Part shown: positions 34,915 through 42,911 of the stretch, piece by piece
How positions within the stretch are numbered: the first letter of the stretch is position 1
How the letters are laid out: each line of letters begins with the position of its first letter
DNA from: Chitinophaga rupis
Lineage (GTDB): Bacteria > Bacteroidota > Bacteroidia > Chitinophagales > Chitinophagaceae
Direction of reading: 5' to 3'
NCBI RefSeq assembly: GCF_900109685.1
Contig: NZ_FOBB01000002.1
Location: 1,420,085-1,484,084 of the forward strand
Length of the DNA stretch: 64,000 bases
Notes under the pieces: model-generated
The model's input: the letters and a program-made list of their open reading frames with translations, nothing else
Told to the model about the DNA's origin: nothing
Database searches by the model: none
Position numbers and translations under genes: made by a program

Positions 34915-36376
34915 GCTGCCATACAAATCTTTAATCCAGGTAGACAGAAATTCTTCTGTATCGTTGCATATCCAGGTTTGCAACAGCTTTATCACACTTA
35001 TTTCCGGTGGTACGCTGCAGCCTTCGGATATGCTGCCAAGCTCCCGCGTGCTGGCGGATCTCATAGGTGTTCACAGGAATACGGTTAAGCTGGCATACGA
35101 AGAATTGATCAGCCAGGGTTGGGCTGATTCCGTTGCACGAAAAGGGATCTTTGTGCTCTCTAAATTACCCATTGTTACGAAGAGAAGATTAACGAATGCA
35201 GGGGAGCAACTGCAAAAGAAAGAGCCCTTTACCTGGACAAATAAATTTAAAGATGCGGTACCCAGCAGAAACCTTCAGTCATCCATACTTACCATAGATG
35301 ACGGTTTTCCAGATGTAAGGCTCACACCTATTGATGAATTAATGCGGGAATACCGGAGCATTTCTAGGAAATCATATGGCAAGAATTTTTTGAAGTACGG
35401 AAGCGCCAAAGGATCAGCACATCTGCGCCAGGCCATTGCGGGATACCTTTACAATACCAGGGGTATTTCCGTATCGGCAGAAAACATACTGATCACAAAA
35501 GGAAGCCAGATGGGTATATACCTGGCTGCCCAGCTGCTGCTGGCGCCTTTAGAAAACATTGCGGTTGGCGTATCCAATTACCTGCTGGCTGATAATACCT
35601 TTAAGCACCATGGCGCTAATCTTGTCCGTATTCCTGTATATGATCACGGGATGGACATTGATTATCTTGAAAAGGTACTCCGCAAACGAAAGCTAAAAGC
35701 AGTTTACGTTATACCGCATCATCATTGCCCCACTACGGTGACGATGAGTATGGAGCGAAGATTAAAGCTTTTGAAACTGGCCAGGGAACACCGGTTCGCG
35801 ATCATAGAAGACGATTACGATTTTGACTTTCACTATGAGAACAAGCCTTATTTACCGCTGGCAAGCATCGATCATCACCAGAATGTTGTTTATATTGGAT
35901 CTGTTACAAAGACGGTTGCACCGGCACTGCGGATCGGCTTTATGATAGGTCCGGCCCCGTTTATTAATGCTGCGGCAGCCCTGCGGGAACTGATCGATAA
36001 GCAGGGTGATACGGTGCTGGAAGAAGCCTTTGCTGTTATGTTCAATAATGGCGAAATGGAACGGTACTTTAGAAAATCACTTAAAATATATAAGAGCCGG
36101 AGAGATCTTTTTTGCCAGGTTTTGAAATCGGAGTTTAAGAACAAAATTGAGTTCACCTTGCCGGAAGGAGGCCTTGCAGTGTGGGCCAGCTTTGATAAGA
36201 AAACAGACCTGGTGAAGCTATCCGCTGCTGCCTTAAAGAAGGGGCTTAGTATTGATGATGGTACCTTTTACAGGAACGAGTCTTTTTCCGCCAATGGCCT
36301 GAGATTGGGCTTTGCTTCGCTGGATGAAGCAGAGATCCTGGAGGCGCTTGGGAAGTTAAAAGCTGTTTTGAAATAG
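34913..36376 (+). CDS. MocR/PdxR-type GntR-aminotransferase regulator
   Basis: A 487-aa regulator with an N-terminal GntR winged helix (LPSSRVLADLIGVHRNTVKLAYEEL, residues 41-65) joined to a fold-type I aminotransferase domain. PLP-binding residues are present: Lys333 (SVTKTVAPALRIG), an acidic pair near 299-303 (IEDDYDFDF) and ITKGSQMG near 195. Such proteins bind PLP or an amine-PLP adduct to sense metabolites. It is divergent from the azoreductase-EamA-AhpD operon, with three operator sites between. The effector is unknown. Confidence 0.93.
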   Translation: MLPYKSLIQVDRNSSVSLHIQVCNSFITLISGGTLQPSDMLPSSRVLADLIGVHRNTVKLAYEELISQGWADSVARKGIFVLSKLPIVTKRRLTNAGEQLQKKEPFTWTNKFKDAVPSRNLQSSILTIDDGFPDVRLTPIDELMREYRSISRKSYGKNFLKYGSAKGSAHLRQAIAGYLYNTRGISVSAENILITKGSQMGIYLAAQLLLAPLENIAVGVSNYLLADNTFKHHGANLVRIPVYDHGMDIDYLEKVLRKRKLKAVYVIPHHHCPTTVTMSMERRLKLLKLAREHRFAIIEDDYDFDFHYENKPYLPLASIDHHQNVVYIGSVTKTVAPALRIGFMIGPAPFINAAAALRELIDKQGDTVLEEAFAVMFNNGEMERYFRKSLKIYKSRRDLFCQVLKSEFKNKIEFTLPEGGLAVWASFDKKTDLVKLSAAALKKGLSIDDGTFYRNESFSANGLRLGFASLDEAEILEALGKLKAVLK

Positions 36377-36429
36377 CCCAATATACGTGCCTCTAAAGGT
36401 CAAACGCTTTTGGGGGCAATCTTTTTCCG

Positions 36430-36507
36430 TGACTCCGTCAGGATTCAAACCTGAAACCTTCCCGATCGGAGATCGGGATGCGCCATTCAGTTGAAACTTA
36501 CCACAAA
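36430..36507 (-). repeat. tRNA-like remnant, unit 1 of a tandem array
   Basis: Its 3' 31 bases (T arm and 3' acceptor strand) are identical to those of the tRNA-Arg gene. The anticodon arm is replaced by the hairpin CCCGATC-TCC-GATCGGG, the D stem is lost, and the 5' acceptor strand is unrelated. It is followed by no further unit. Period to the next copy is 117 bp. Confidence 0.8.
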
Positions 36508-36535
36508 TAAAAAAGGCTCAACTTTCGTTGAACCT
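36505..36535 (-). terminator. terminator hairpin between tRNA-like units 2 and 1
   Basis: On the minus strand GGTTCAAC-GAAA-GTTGAGCC followed by six T, a good intrinsic terminator downstream of unit 2. Confidence 0.8.
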
Positions 36536-36546
36536 TTCTTTTTCTG

Positions 36547-36623
36547 TGACTCCGTCAGGATTCAGACCTGAAACCTTCCCGATCGGTGATCGGGATGCGC
36601 TATTCAGTTGCGCTTATCACAAA
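36547..36623 (-). repeat. tRNA-like remnant, unit 2 of a tandem array
   Basis: Keeps the D arm as GCGC-AACTGAATA-GCGC (paired by two compensating changes from the tRNA's GCTC/GAGC), the hairpin CCCGATC-ACC-GATCGGG in place of the anticodon arm, the T arm (one loop change) and the 3' acceptor strand. The 5' acceptor strand does not pair. Confidence 0.8.
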
Positions 36624-36650
36624 TAAAAAAGGTCCAGCGTTTGCTGAACC
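36624..36650 (-). terminator. terminator hairpin between tRNA-like units 3 and 2
   Basis: On the minus strand GGTTCAGC-AAAC-GCTGGACC then TTTTTT. Relative to its sister hairpins the CAAC/GTTG pairs became CAGC/GCTG, a compensating change that keeps the stem. Confidence 0.8.
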
Positions 36651-36662
36651 TTTCCTTTTCTG

Positions 36663-36739
36663 TGACTCCGTCAGGATTCAAACCTGAAACCTTCCCGATC
36701 GGTGATCGGGATGCGCTATTCAGTTGCGCTTACCACAAA
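36663..36739 (-). repeat. tRNA-like remnant, unit 3 of a tandem array
   Basis: Same structure as unit 2, with a T arm identical to the tRNA gene. It starts directly after the terminator of the tRNA gene; spacing to the tRNA and to unit 2 is 116 bp each. Confidence 0.8.
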
Positions 36740-36766
36740 TAAAAAAGGCTCAACTTTCGTTGAACC
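36740..36766 (-). terminator. tRNA-Arg terminator
   Basis: On the minus strand GGTTCAAC-GAAA-GTTGAGCC then TTTTTT, 12 bp downstream of the tRNA 3' end. Confidence 0.85.
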
Positions 36767-36778
36767 TTTCTCTTTCTG

Positions 36779-36852
36779 TGACTCCGTCAGGATTCAAACC
36801 TGAAACCTTCTGATCCGTAGTCAGATGCTCTATTCAGTTGAGCTACGGAGCC
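36779..36852 (-). tRNA. tRNA-Arg (anticodon ACG)
   Basis: A 74-nt cloverleaf on the minus strand. Acceptor GGCTCCG/CGGAGTC with one G-U pair and discriminator A; D arm GCTC/GAGC with loop AACTGAATA; anticodon stem TCTGA/TCAGA with loop CTACGGA, anticodon ACG; T arm TCAGG-TTTGAAT-CCTGA. CCA is not encoded. A perfect Bacteroidota promoter lies about 50 bp upstream and an intrinsic terminator directly downstream. Confidence 0.93.
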
Positions 36853-36903
36853 ATTTCCTTCTTCTTACTTCCGGCCCGGAGGCCATTTGTTCGATTGGGA
36901 TTG

Positions 36904-36934
36904 CAAAAGTATGCGTTTTTCTGAAACTAACAAA
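36904..36934 (-). promoter_or_regulatory. tRNA-Arg promoter (TTTG-N19-TACTTTTG)
   Basis: Read on the minus strand: -33 box TTTG (36934-36931), 19-bp spacer, -7 box TACTTTTG (36911-36904). Both elements and the spacing fit the Bacteroidota primary-sigma consensus exactly. Confidence 0.8.
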
Positions 36935-37039
36935 TAGTTGTTCGGAAATTTCTACAAATTTCTATTAACCTGTACTTTTACAATATTATAAAATTCGCTG
37001 CCATTGGGCACATGGCCGGAAATCATACAACAGAAAAAA

Positions 37040-37513
37040 ATGAAGATACAGCTCTGGAGCATCGGCAAAGAAAATGATCCTTACATTAAAGAAGGCATTG
37101 CCATTTACCAAAAACGCCTGCAACATTACGTGGATTTTGAGCTGCGTCTCATTCCTACGGTTAAACAGGCGGCTAGTTTGTCGATCCCTGAACTAAAAAA
37201 GCAGGAGGCTAAAATTATCCTGGACCTGCTACAACCCCAGGACTATCTCCTGGCCCTGGATGAGCATGGTAAAATGATGACCACCCTGCAGCTGGCCGAT
37301 TTCCTGCAGCAGCGTACCAATGCGGCCACCCGCCAGCTGGTCTTGCTGATCGGCGGCGCATTCGGACTGGATGCCAGTATCCTCCAACGGGCACAGGGCA
37401 AGCTATCCCTCTCCCAGCTTACCTTTCCCCATCAGCTGGTACGGTTAATTGTAACAGAACAGCTCTATCGCGCTTATTCTGTATTACATAACGAGAAATA
37501 TCATCACCAATAA
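37040..37513 (+). CDS. rlmH: 23S rRNA (pseudouridine1915-N3)-methyltransferase RlmH
   Basis: A 157-aa SPOUT-class methyltransferase, the usual RlmH length. It starts MKIQLWSIGKENDPYIKEGI and has the SAM-binding trefoil-knot motifs LLALDEHGKMM, LVLLIGGAFGLD and SLSQLTFPHQLVRLIVTEQLYRAY. It modifies pseudouridine 1915 in helix 69 of 23S rRNA on assembled 70S ribosomes. The ATG at 37040 is chosen; the 12-residue upstream extension is not family-like. A near-consensus -7 box (TACTTTTA, 36973-36980) lies upstream. Confidence 0.97.
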   Translation: MKIQLWSIGKENDPYIKEGIAIYQKRLQHYVDFELRLIPTVKQAASLSIPELKKQEAKIILDLLQPQDYLLALDEHGKMMTTLQLADFLQQRTNAATRQLVLLIGGAFGLDASILQRAQGKLSLSQLTFPHQLVRLIVTEQLYRAYSVLHNEKYHHQ

Positions 37514-37548
37514 CTACATTTACATTTTTTAACCGGACAGAACTTTTT

Positions 37549-38160
37549 ATGCTGACGTTAAGCTTAGTGATCATCATCGTTACCTGTATTATCTCTATTA
37601 CCGCCTTTAGCAGGCCAGGGGAAATGGATAAGCTGAGTATGTGGCCTTACATGGTAAAAGAACATAACCAATATTACCGTTTTATTACGGCCGGACTGGT
37701 ACACGCAGATTACATGCACCTGGGCTTTAACATGCTCACCATGTGGTTTTTTGGCAAGTACATTGAGATCATGTTTCAGCAGATCTTCGGAGGCAAATTG
37801 TATTTCCTGCTGTTCTATGTACTGGCGCTGATTATCTCTGATATTCCTTCCTACATACGCCACCGCAATAACTATAGCTACCGCTCTATAGGCGCTTCCG
37901 GCGCAGTATCGGCCGTGGTATTTGCCTTTATTCTTTTTCAGCCCTGGGCTAAGATCATTGTGTTTGTGATACCTATGCCGGCTATTTTATACGGGGTGCT
38001 TTTCCTGGGTTATTCCGTGTATATGTCGCGCCGTGGCGGAGATGGTATTAACCATGACGCGCACTTCTGGGGCGCTGTTTTTGGCGTAGTATTTCCGTTG
38101 GCTCTTAAACCGCAGCTGGCAGGGTATTTTATGGAGCAGATATCCTCTTTGTGGAGATAA
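37549..38160 (+). CDS. rhomboid family intramembrane serine protease
   Basis: A 203-aa protein with six predicted membrane helices. The catalytic Ser117 is in SIGASGAVSA (GxSG motif) and the catalytic His172 in AHFWGAVFG. The conserved VHADYMHLGFNM segment (His52, His57, Asn61) forms the oxyanion side. It would cleave membrane proteins within the bilayer; substrates are unknown. It is 35 bp downstream of rlmH and probably co-transcribed, and converges on tilS with 3 bp between ends. Confidence 0.94.
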   Translation: MLTLSLVIIIVTCIISITAFSRPGEMDKLSMWPYMVKEHNQYYRFITAGLVHADYMHLGFNMLTMWFFGKYIEIMFQQIFGGKLYFLLFYVLALIISDIPSYIRHRNNYSYRSIGASGAVSAVVFAFILFQPWAKIIVFVIPMPAILYGVLFLGYSVYMSRRGGDGINHDAHFWGAVFGVVFPLALKPQLAGYFMEQISSLWR

Positions 38161-38163
38161 GAT

Positions 38164-39513
38164 TTAATTACTCCCCTCCTCCCATTCCAGGTACAACACT
38201 TCCTTTGTATGTTCCGTTAACTTAAACCGGTCATCGATCCGCATACCCACTACCCATACGATCCGCTTTGCAGATTCCAGCACCCATACCTTTTCCTTTT
38301 GTGGTAAAGAAAGTTTCTGATCAATAAAAAAGCGGCTCAGCTTTTTCTTTTTAGCCATACCTAAGGGATAAAAATAATCGCCTTGTTTCCAGCGGCGCAG
38401 CAGCAGCGGGTAACGGATCTGCTGTTTATCCAGACAGGCAATAGCTGCTGCTGTTGGAATGCTGCCCAGGGCTGCTCTCTCCTGCACGCGCAGCTTTAAA
38501 TGCCCGCTGCCGGTGTGTACGTGGGAGTGTTCAGGCTCAATCACCAGTATAGCGGGTTCCGGCTGTTCAAGGGGGGTGATCAGCAGCCATTCGCGGTTGC
38601 GGAGAATACGATGGGTAGCCGTATCCACATACCTGCCGGATCCGCTTTCCAGCAGTTCCAGCACGGCATTCACCTGGGTGGGCGGACAACCGAATCCTTT
38701 AAAGATCTCGTACGCGAGCGTAACCAGCGGTTTGGTTTTTTGCAGCTTTAGCACTGGTATCATCCAGGTATCTCCCTTGCGTTCCAGCAATTTTTTCCTG
38801 TGGCGGTCTACCGCTTCCTGGAACAGCTGTTCGGCTTCCCGGATGCGCTCAATGGTAGCCGCCATATTAGCTACTGCACCGGGATAAGCTTCCCGGATAG
38901 GCGGCAGCACATGATGCCTGAAAAAGTTGCGTGTATATTTATCCGTTATATTGGAGCTGTCTTCTACAAACGTAAGCCCCTGCGTATTTATAAAATCCTG
39001 TAACGCTTCTTTTTGCGCAAACAGCAATGGCCGTATAACCATGCCCTGCCTGGGCAAAATGCCGTGCAGGCCGGCCAGGCCCGTACCCTTGGAAAAGTTC
39101 ATAAGCGCTGTTTCCACGTTATCCTGCATATGGTGGGCAGTGGCAATAAAGGCATATTGCTGCGCCTTACGGGTAGCTTCCAGCCATTGATAACGCAGCT
39201 CCCGGGCAGCTACCTGAACGGATACACGCTGCTGATCCATATAGGCGGCAGTATCAAACTTTGTTGTATAAAGCGGTACATTATAACGGGTGGCTAGTTG
39301 TTGCACAAAAGCTTCGTCCCGCTCCGATTCCGCACCCCGTAGCTGGAAGTTGCAATGCGCTATGGCAAAGGAAAAACCAGCCATATGGAACAAATGCGCC
39401 ATCGCCACAGAATCCGCACCGCCGCTAACAGCCAGTAAGATGGGTTGTGCAGGTGTAAATAATTGTTCCCGCTGAATGTATTCTGAAAAACCTGTAAGAA
39501 GGTTGTTTTGCAT
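38164..39513 (-). CDS. tilS: tRNA(Ile)-lysidine synthetase
   Basis: A 449-aa N-type ATP pyrophosphatase. The PP-loop SGGADS is at residues 30-35 (LLAVSGGADSVAMAHLF); HCNFQLRGAESERDE and ATAHHMQDNVET follow as in TilS. The C-terminal domain with WKQGDYFYPLGM and KKLSRFFIDQKLS is the TilS tRNA-binding part. It converts C34 of tRNA-Ile(CAU) to lysidine and is essential. Confidence 0.97.
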   Translation of the reverse strand: MQNNLLTGFSEYIQREQLFTPAQPILLAVSGGADSVAMAHLFHMAGFSFAIAHCNFQLRGAESERDEAFVQQLATRYNVPLYTTKFDTAAYMDQQRVSVQVAARELRYQWLEATRKAQQYAFIATAHHMQDNVETALMNFSKGTGLAGLHGILPRQGMVIRPLLFAQKEALQDFINTQGLTFVEDSSNITDKYTRNFFRHHVLPPIREAYPGAVANMAATIERIREAEQLFQEAVDRHRKKLLERKGDTWMIPVLKLQKTKPLVTLAYEIFKGFGCPPTQVNAVLELLESGSGRYVDTATHRILRNREWLLITPLEQPEPAILVIEPEHSHVHTGSGHLKLRVQERAALGSIPTAAAIACLDKQQIRYPLLLRRWKQGDYFYPLGMAKKKKLSRFFIDQKLSLPQKEKVWVLESAKRIVWVVGMRIDDRFKLTEHTKEVLYLEWEEGSN

Positions 39514-39637
39514 AATTTAGTTAAGTTATCTACCTCAAAGGGTATAAAAGCGTATAGTAACTACAACTGGCTACTTTTTGACCCCGCCGTATTTAATTCT
39601 CCGTTTTTGCAGGAAGGCCATGAATACTCCGCATTGC

Positions 39638-39762
39638 ATAATTAATAATTCATAATTACAACAAAACATCTTCATCCGCCGGATTCCCAATACTCACATC
39701 GTAATTATTTCAATGGCACTCCCCGCTTGGCGGGCAGGCTATGGTCCGTTTTGCAGGGCGTA
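39638..39762. repeat. intergenic repeats between tilS and TPR gene
   Basis: An AT-rich ATTAATAATTCATAATTA-type dispersed repeat (39638-39660) is followed near 39720-39745 by a GC-rich palindrome CCCCGCTTGGCGGG of the type scattered between Bacteroidota genes. GTAATTA/TAATTAC blocks flank it. No gene was found in 39514-39782. Confidence 0.5.
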
Positions 39763-39782
39763 ATTAAACAATCCGTAATTGA

Positions 39783-40094
39783 CTAATACATCAGGTCTTC
39801 ATACGCTGCCTGCAGCTCGTTGTAGGCATGTTTGTCGTTCACAGATCTGGCCATGGCCATACCTTTTTCGTAGGTGGCTCCGGCCAGGGAGGCCTCTCCT
39901 GCCCTTTCCAGCAGCTTGCCCAGGTGATAATAGGAGCCTACATATTCCGGCTCTTTTTCCAGCAGCTCTTCAAATAGCCGGCGGGCGGCCGCATCATCCT
40001 CCAGCTTTATATATTCCAGGGCCAGTGCATGCTTCAGAAAGCTATCATCAGGGCTGCTTTCCAGGAAGGTTTTTAGTTTAGAGATCCGGTCCAT
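39783..40094 (-). CDS. tetratricopeptide repeat protein
   Basis: A 103-aa all-helical protein with two to three TPR units: DDSFLKHALALEYIKLEDDAAARRLFEELLEKEPEY, then VGSYYHLGKLLERAGEASLAGATYEKGM (each read in pieces here), and a final helix. No signal peptide, so a cytoplasmic scaffold. It is divergent from etfB. Confidence 0.87.
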   Translation of the reverse strand: MDRISKLKTFLESSPDDSFLKHALALEYIKLEDDAAARRLFEELLEKEPEYVGSYYHLGKLLERAGEASLAGATYEKGMAMARSVNDKHAYNELQAAYEDLMY

Positions 40095-40124
40095 TGTTGG
40101 TTTTATTAGTTAACCAATATCCGT

Positions 40125-40132
40125 TATATTTG
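40125..40132 (+). promoter_or_regulatory. putative -7 box of etfB promoter
   Basis: TATATTTG matches TAnnTTTG exactly, 38 bp before the etfB ATG. A TTG-containing partial -33 element is near 40094-40104. Confidence 0.55.
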
Positions 40133-40170
40133 CTGATACCGCTTTTTCCAAACCAAACAGTTTTAAGGTT

Positions 40171-40911
40171 ATGAAGATTTTAGTATGTATCAGTAAAACG
40201 CCGGATACCACTGCAAAAATAGCTTTCACAGACAACAACACGAAATTCAGTGAGGCCGGTGTACAGTTTATCATTAACCCCTATGATGAGTGGTATGCGC
40301 TGGTACGCGCGCTGGAGTTAAAAGAAACACAGAGCGCCACCGTGCACCTGGTAACCGTTGGCGGCGCAGATACTGAGCCCGTGATCCGTAAAGCCCTGGC
40401 CCTTGGCGGTGATGAGGCTTTTCGTATAAATGCGGATAGCCAGGACAGTTATTACATTGCATCGCAGATTTCGGCCCATGCCAAACAACAGGGATATGAC
40501 CTCATCTTTACCGGTAAGGAAACCATCGACTATAACGGTTCATCTATAGGCGGCATGGTAGCGGAGCTGCTGGACCTTCCCTTTATTTCCATTGCAGCTA
40601 AATTTGAGCTGAATGGTACCACCGCTACCATTAACCGTGAAATTGAAGGCGGTGAGGAAATTGTAACAGTAAACCTGCCGGCAGTAGTATCCTGCCAGAA
40701 AGGAATGGCGGAAGCGCGTATACCCAATATGCGCGGTATTATGGCTGCCCGCACCAAACCCTTAACCGTAGTAGAGCCTGTTGCAGTTGAAGCCCTTACC
40801 AGCATTGTAAGCTTTGAGCTGCCCCCTGCAAAAGCTGGTGTAAAGCTTATTCCGGCCGACAATGTTGAAGAACTGGTAAAATTATTGCACGAAGAAGCCA
40901 AAGTGATCTGA
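40171..40911 (+). CDS. etfB: electron transfer flavoprotein subunit beta
   Basis: A 246-aa ETF beta subunit with MKILVCISKTPDT at the start, INPYDEWYALVRALEL, the adenylate-binding motif TGKETIDYNGSSIGGMVAELL and MAEARIPNMRGIMAARTKPL, the ETF-beta signature. With EtfA it carries electrons from acyl-CoA dehydrogenases or related enzymes to the quinone pool. It is separated from etfA by 122 bp. Confidence 0.97.
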   Translation: MKILVCISKTPDTTAKIAFTDNNTKFSEAGVQFIINPYDEWYALVRALELKETQSATVHLVTVGGADTEPVIRKALALGGDEAFRINADSQDSYYIASQISAHAKQQGYDLIFTGKETIDYNGSSIGGMVAELLDLPFISIAAKFELNGTTATINREIEGGEEIVTVNLPAVVSCQKGMAEARIPNMRGIMAARTKPLTVVEPVAVEALTSIVSFELPPAKAGVKLIPADNVEELVKLLHEEAKVI

Positions 40912-41033
40912 TTTACGATTTTGGATTTACAATTTTAGATCTTAACCTCATACCCGGTCTAAAATCATAAATTCTGGCTAATTCCACACGCTCCACATAA
41001 ATCGTACATCTCAAATCTAAAATCGTACATCTC
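40912..41033. repeat. spacer with short direct repeats between etfB and etfA
   Basis: The block AATCGTACATCTCA occurs twice (around 41001 and 41021) and TCTAAAATC-like words recur. Repeats of this kind are common in Chitinophagaceae intergenic DNA. No gene or clear terminator. Confidence 0.5.
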
Positions 41034-41999
41034 ATGTCTGTTTTAATATTCGCGGATCAATCCCAGGGAAAAATAAAAAAAGCTGCTTTTGAGGCCGTAC
41101 AATATGGGGCCAAAGTTGCACAAAAGTTAGGAACAACGGCCACGGCTATAGTATTAGGAGAAGCGGATAACGCAGAGCTGGCCGCGTTAGGCAATTACGG
41201 CGCACAAAAGGTATTACATGCCGCCAATGCTAAGCTCAACGAATCTGATAGCGGTGTAGCTGCAAAAGTGATCGTAGCTGCCGCCAGCCAGGAAGATGCG
41301 CAGGTGATCATTTTCTCCCACAATTTTGATGGCCGTGCAGTAGCTCCCCGGGTAGCTGCACGCCTGCAGGCCGGCCTGGTAACCGGCGCTATCGGATTAC
41401 CCGATACCGCCAATGGTTTTGTGGTAAAGAAAACAGTGTTTTCCGGCAAGGCCTTTGCAAACGTGAATATAACCTCTGCCAAAAAGGTGCTCACGGTTAT
41501 GCCCAACACCTTTGCCCTGGAGCCTACAGGCGCTACAGCGACGGTGCAGCCTTTTGATGCGCCTGTAAGCGATGCAGATTTTAAGGTAAAAGTAAGCAAG
41601 GTAGAAACCGTAAGCGGCGAGGTACCGCTGACAGAAGCAGAGATCATTGTAAGCGGCGGCCGTGGATTAAAAGGTCCTGAGAACTGGGGCCTGGTAGAAG
41701 ACCTCGCTAAAGCCCTGGGTGCTGCAACCGCCTGCTCCCGCCCGGTAGCGGATACCGGCTGGCGCCCGCATCATGAGCACGTAGGCCAAACCGGCTTAAC
41801 CGTACGCCCCAACCTGTATATAGCTATTGGTATTTCCGGCGCTATACAGCATCTGGCGGGCGTAAACGGCAGCAAGGTGATCGTGGTGATCAATAAAGAT
41901 CCGGAAGCTCCTTTCTTTAAAGCAGCCGATTATGGTATTGTGGGCGATGCTTTTGAAGTAGTGCCTAAGATCACGGAAGCTGTTAAAAAACTAAGATAA
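41034..41999 (+). CDS. etfA: electron transfer flavoprotein subunit alpha
   Basis: A 321-aa ETF alpha subunit. The C-terminal FAD domain carries VSGGRGLKGPENWGLVEDLA, ATACSRPVADTGW, HVGQTGLTVRPNLYIAIGIS and GAIQHLAGVNGSKVIVVINKD, the ETF-alpha signature. It binds FAD and pairs with EtfB. A hairpin without T run follows at 42033. Confidence 0.97.
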   Translation: MSVLIFADQSQGKIKKAAFEAVQYGAKVAQKLGTTATAIVLGEADNAELAALGNYGAQKVLHAANAKLNESDSGVAAKVIVAAASQEDAQVIIFSHNFDGRAVAPRVAARLQAGLVTGAIGLPDTANGFVVKKTVFSGKAFANVNITSAKKVLTVMPNTFALEPTGATATVQPFDAPVSDADFKVKVSKVETVSGEVPLTEAEIIVSGGRGLKGPENWGLVEDLAKALGAATACSRPVADTGWRPHHEHVGQTGLTVRPNLYIAIGISGAIQHLAGVNGSKVIVVINKDPEAPFFKAADYGIVGDAFEVVPKITEAVKKLR

Positions 42000-42032
42000 T
42001 AAGTTGATAGTTGGTCCCAGGCGGTCCGGCAG

Positions 42033-42054
42033 CGCTATTTTTAACAAAATAGCG
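42033..42054. terminator. hairpin downstream of etfA
   Basis: CGCTATTTT-TAAC-AAAATAGCG is a perfect 9-bp stem, within a longer GGCAGC/GCTGCC outer pairing. There is no T run after it, so it could be a structural element or a weak terminator. Confidence 0.45.
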
Positions 42055-42175
42055 GTACCGGTGCTGCCTGGCGGCAGGCTAACAAACTACCGGCTTGTTT
42101 TTAGATCAGGAAATATTTTTCTAACTTCACGGTCTTACAAAATTATCAGCCGACAACGCGAGACAGATAACAAAT

Positions 42176-42778
42176 ATGAGAAAAATAGAACTGGAAATAG
42201 TTGCTTTATCACACAGCATTACGCAAACACACTCGTATGCCGTGGTATTGGGAGAAGTGAACGGATTGCGCCGATTGCCTATTGTTATTGGAGGCTTTGA
42301 AGCGCAGGCCATTGCTGTGGCACTTGAGAAAATGCAACCCAGCCGCCCTTTAACGCACGACCTGATGAAGAATTTCATGAATGCTTTTAATATAGAGCTT
42401 TCAGAGGTAGTTATCAGCAACCTGCAGGAGGGCATTTTTTACTCAAAACTGATCTGCCACAATAACGATGAAACCATAGAAATAGATTCCCGTACTTCTG
42501 ATGCGCTGGCACTGGCAGTACGTTTTGGCTGCCCCATTTACACATACGAAAATATCCTCAACAGCGCCGGCATCCTGCTGGATGATCCTACCGGTAAAAA
42601 AGTAAATAAACCTACTACGCCTACTATTTCAGAACATGAAAAAGGCGCAGAAGACGATCTGAAAGCGATGAGCGTAGAAGAGCTGAGCACCCTGTTACAG
42701 GATGTGCTGGAGCAGGAAGATTATATTCGCGCCATTGCCATCCGCGATGAGATCAACAGCCGCAAGGCAGGCCGGTAA
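42176..42778 (+). CDS. bifunctional nuclease family protein (DUF151) with UvrB/C-like tail
   Basis: A 200-aa protein. The DUF151 domain spans about 1-145: LPIVIGGFEAQAIAVALE, RPLTHDLMKNF and EIDSRTSDALALAVRFGCPIY. The last 40 residues (LSTLLQDVLEQEDYIRAIAIRDEI) resemble a UVR helical-hairpin motif. Plant and archaeal relatives degrade both DNA and RNA; the role in Bacteroidota is not known. Confidence 0.9.
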   Translation: MRKIELEIVALSHSITQTHSYAVVLGEVNGLRRLPIVIGGFEAQAIAVALEKMQPSRPLTHDLMKNFMNAFNIELSEVVISNLQEGIFYSKLICHNNDETIEIDSRTSDALALAVRFGCPIYTYENILNSAGILLDDPTGKKVNKPTTPTISEHEKGAEDDLKAMSVEELSTLLQDVLEQEDYIRAIAIRDEINSRKAGR

Positions 42779-42911
42779 GCAACAGCTCATGGTTCATAGT
42801 CAGTGGTCCATGGCATTTTTCAGGCAAAGAATTTCTGCAGGTATCAGATATCTCCCATAATACAAACGATAATCGCCATGGACTGTGGACCATGGACCAT
42901 GGACTAATCGC
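42779..42911. repeat. CCATGG-rich spacer before ispE
   Basis: Contains several near-tandem words on the theme GGACCATGG (for example at 42889-42903) with an inverted partner TGGTCCATGG near 42808. Such short repeats are frequent between genes in this group; no gene. Confidence 0.45.

Noticed and set aside
36547..36739. Units 2 and 3 as functional tRNA genes with new anticodons
   Set aside because: The 5' acceptor strand cannot pair with the 3' strand, the anticodon arm is 19 nt rather than 17 nt, and position 33 would be C rather than U.
36430..36779. Regularly spaced direct repeats that could suggest a CRISPR array
   Set aside because: The 116-117 bp units are repeated over their whole length with no unique spacers, and they match a tRNA and its terminator. 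No cas genes are nearby.
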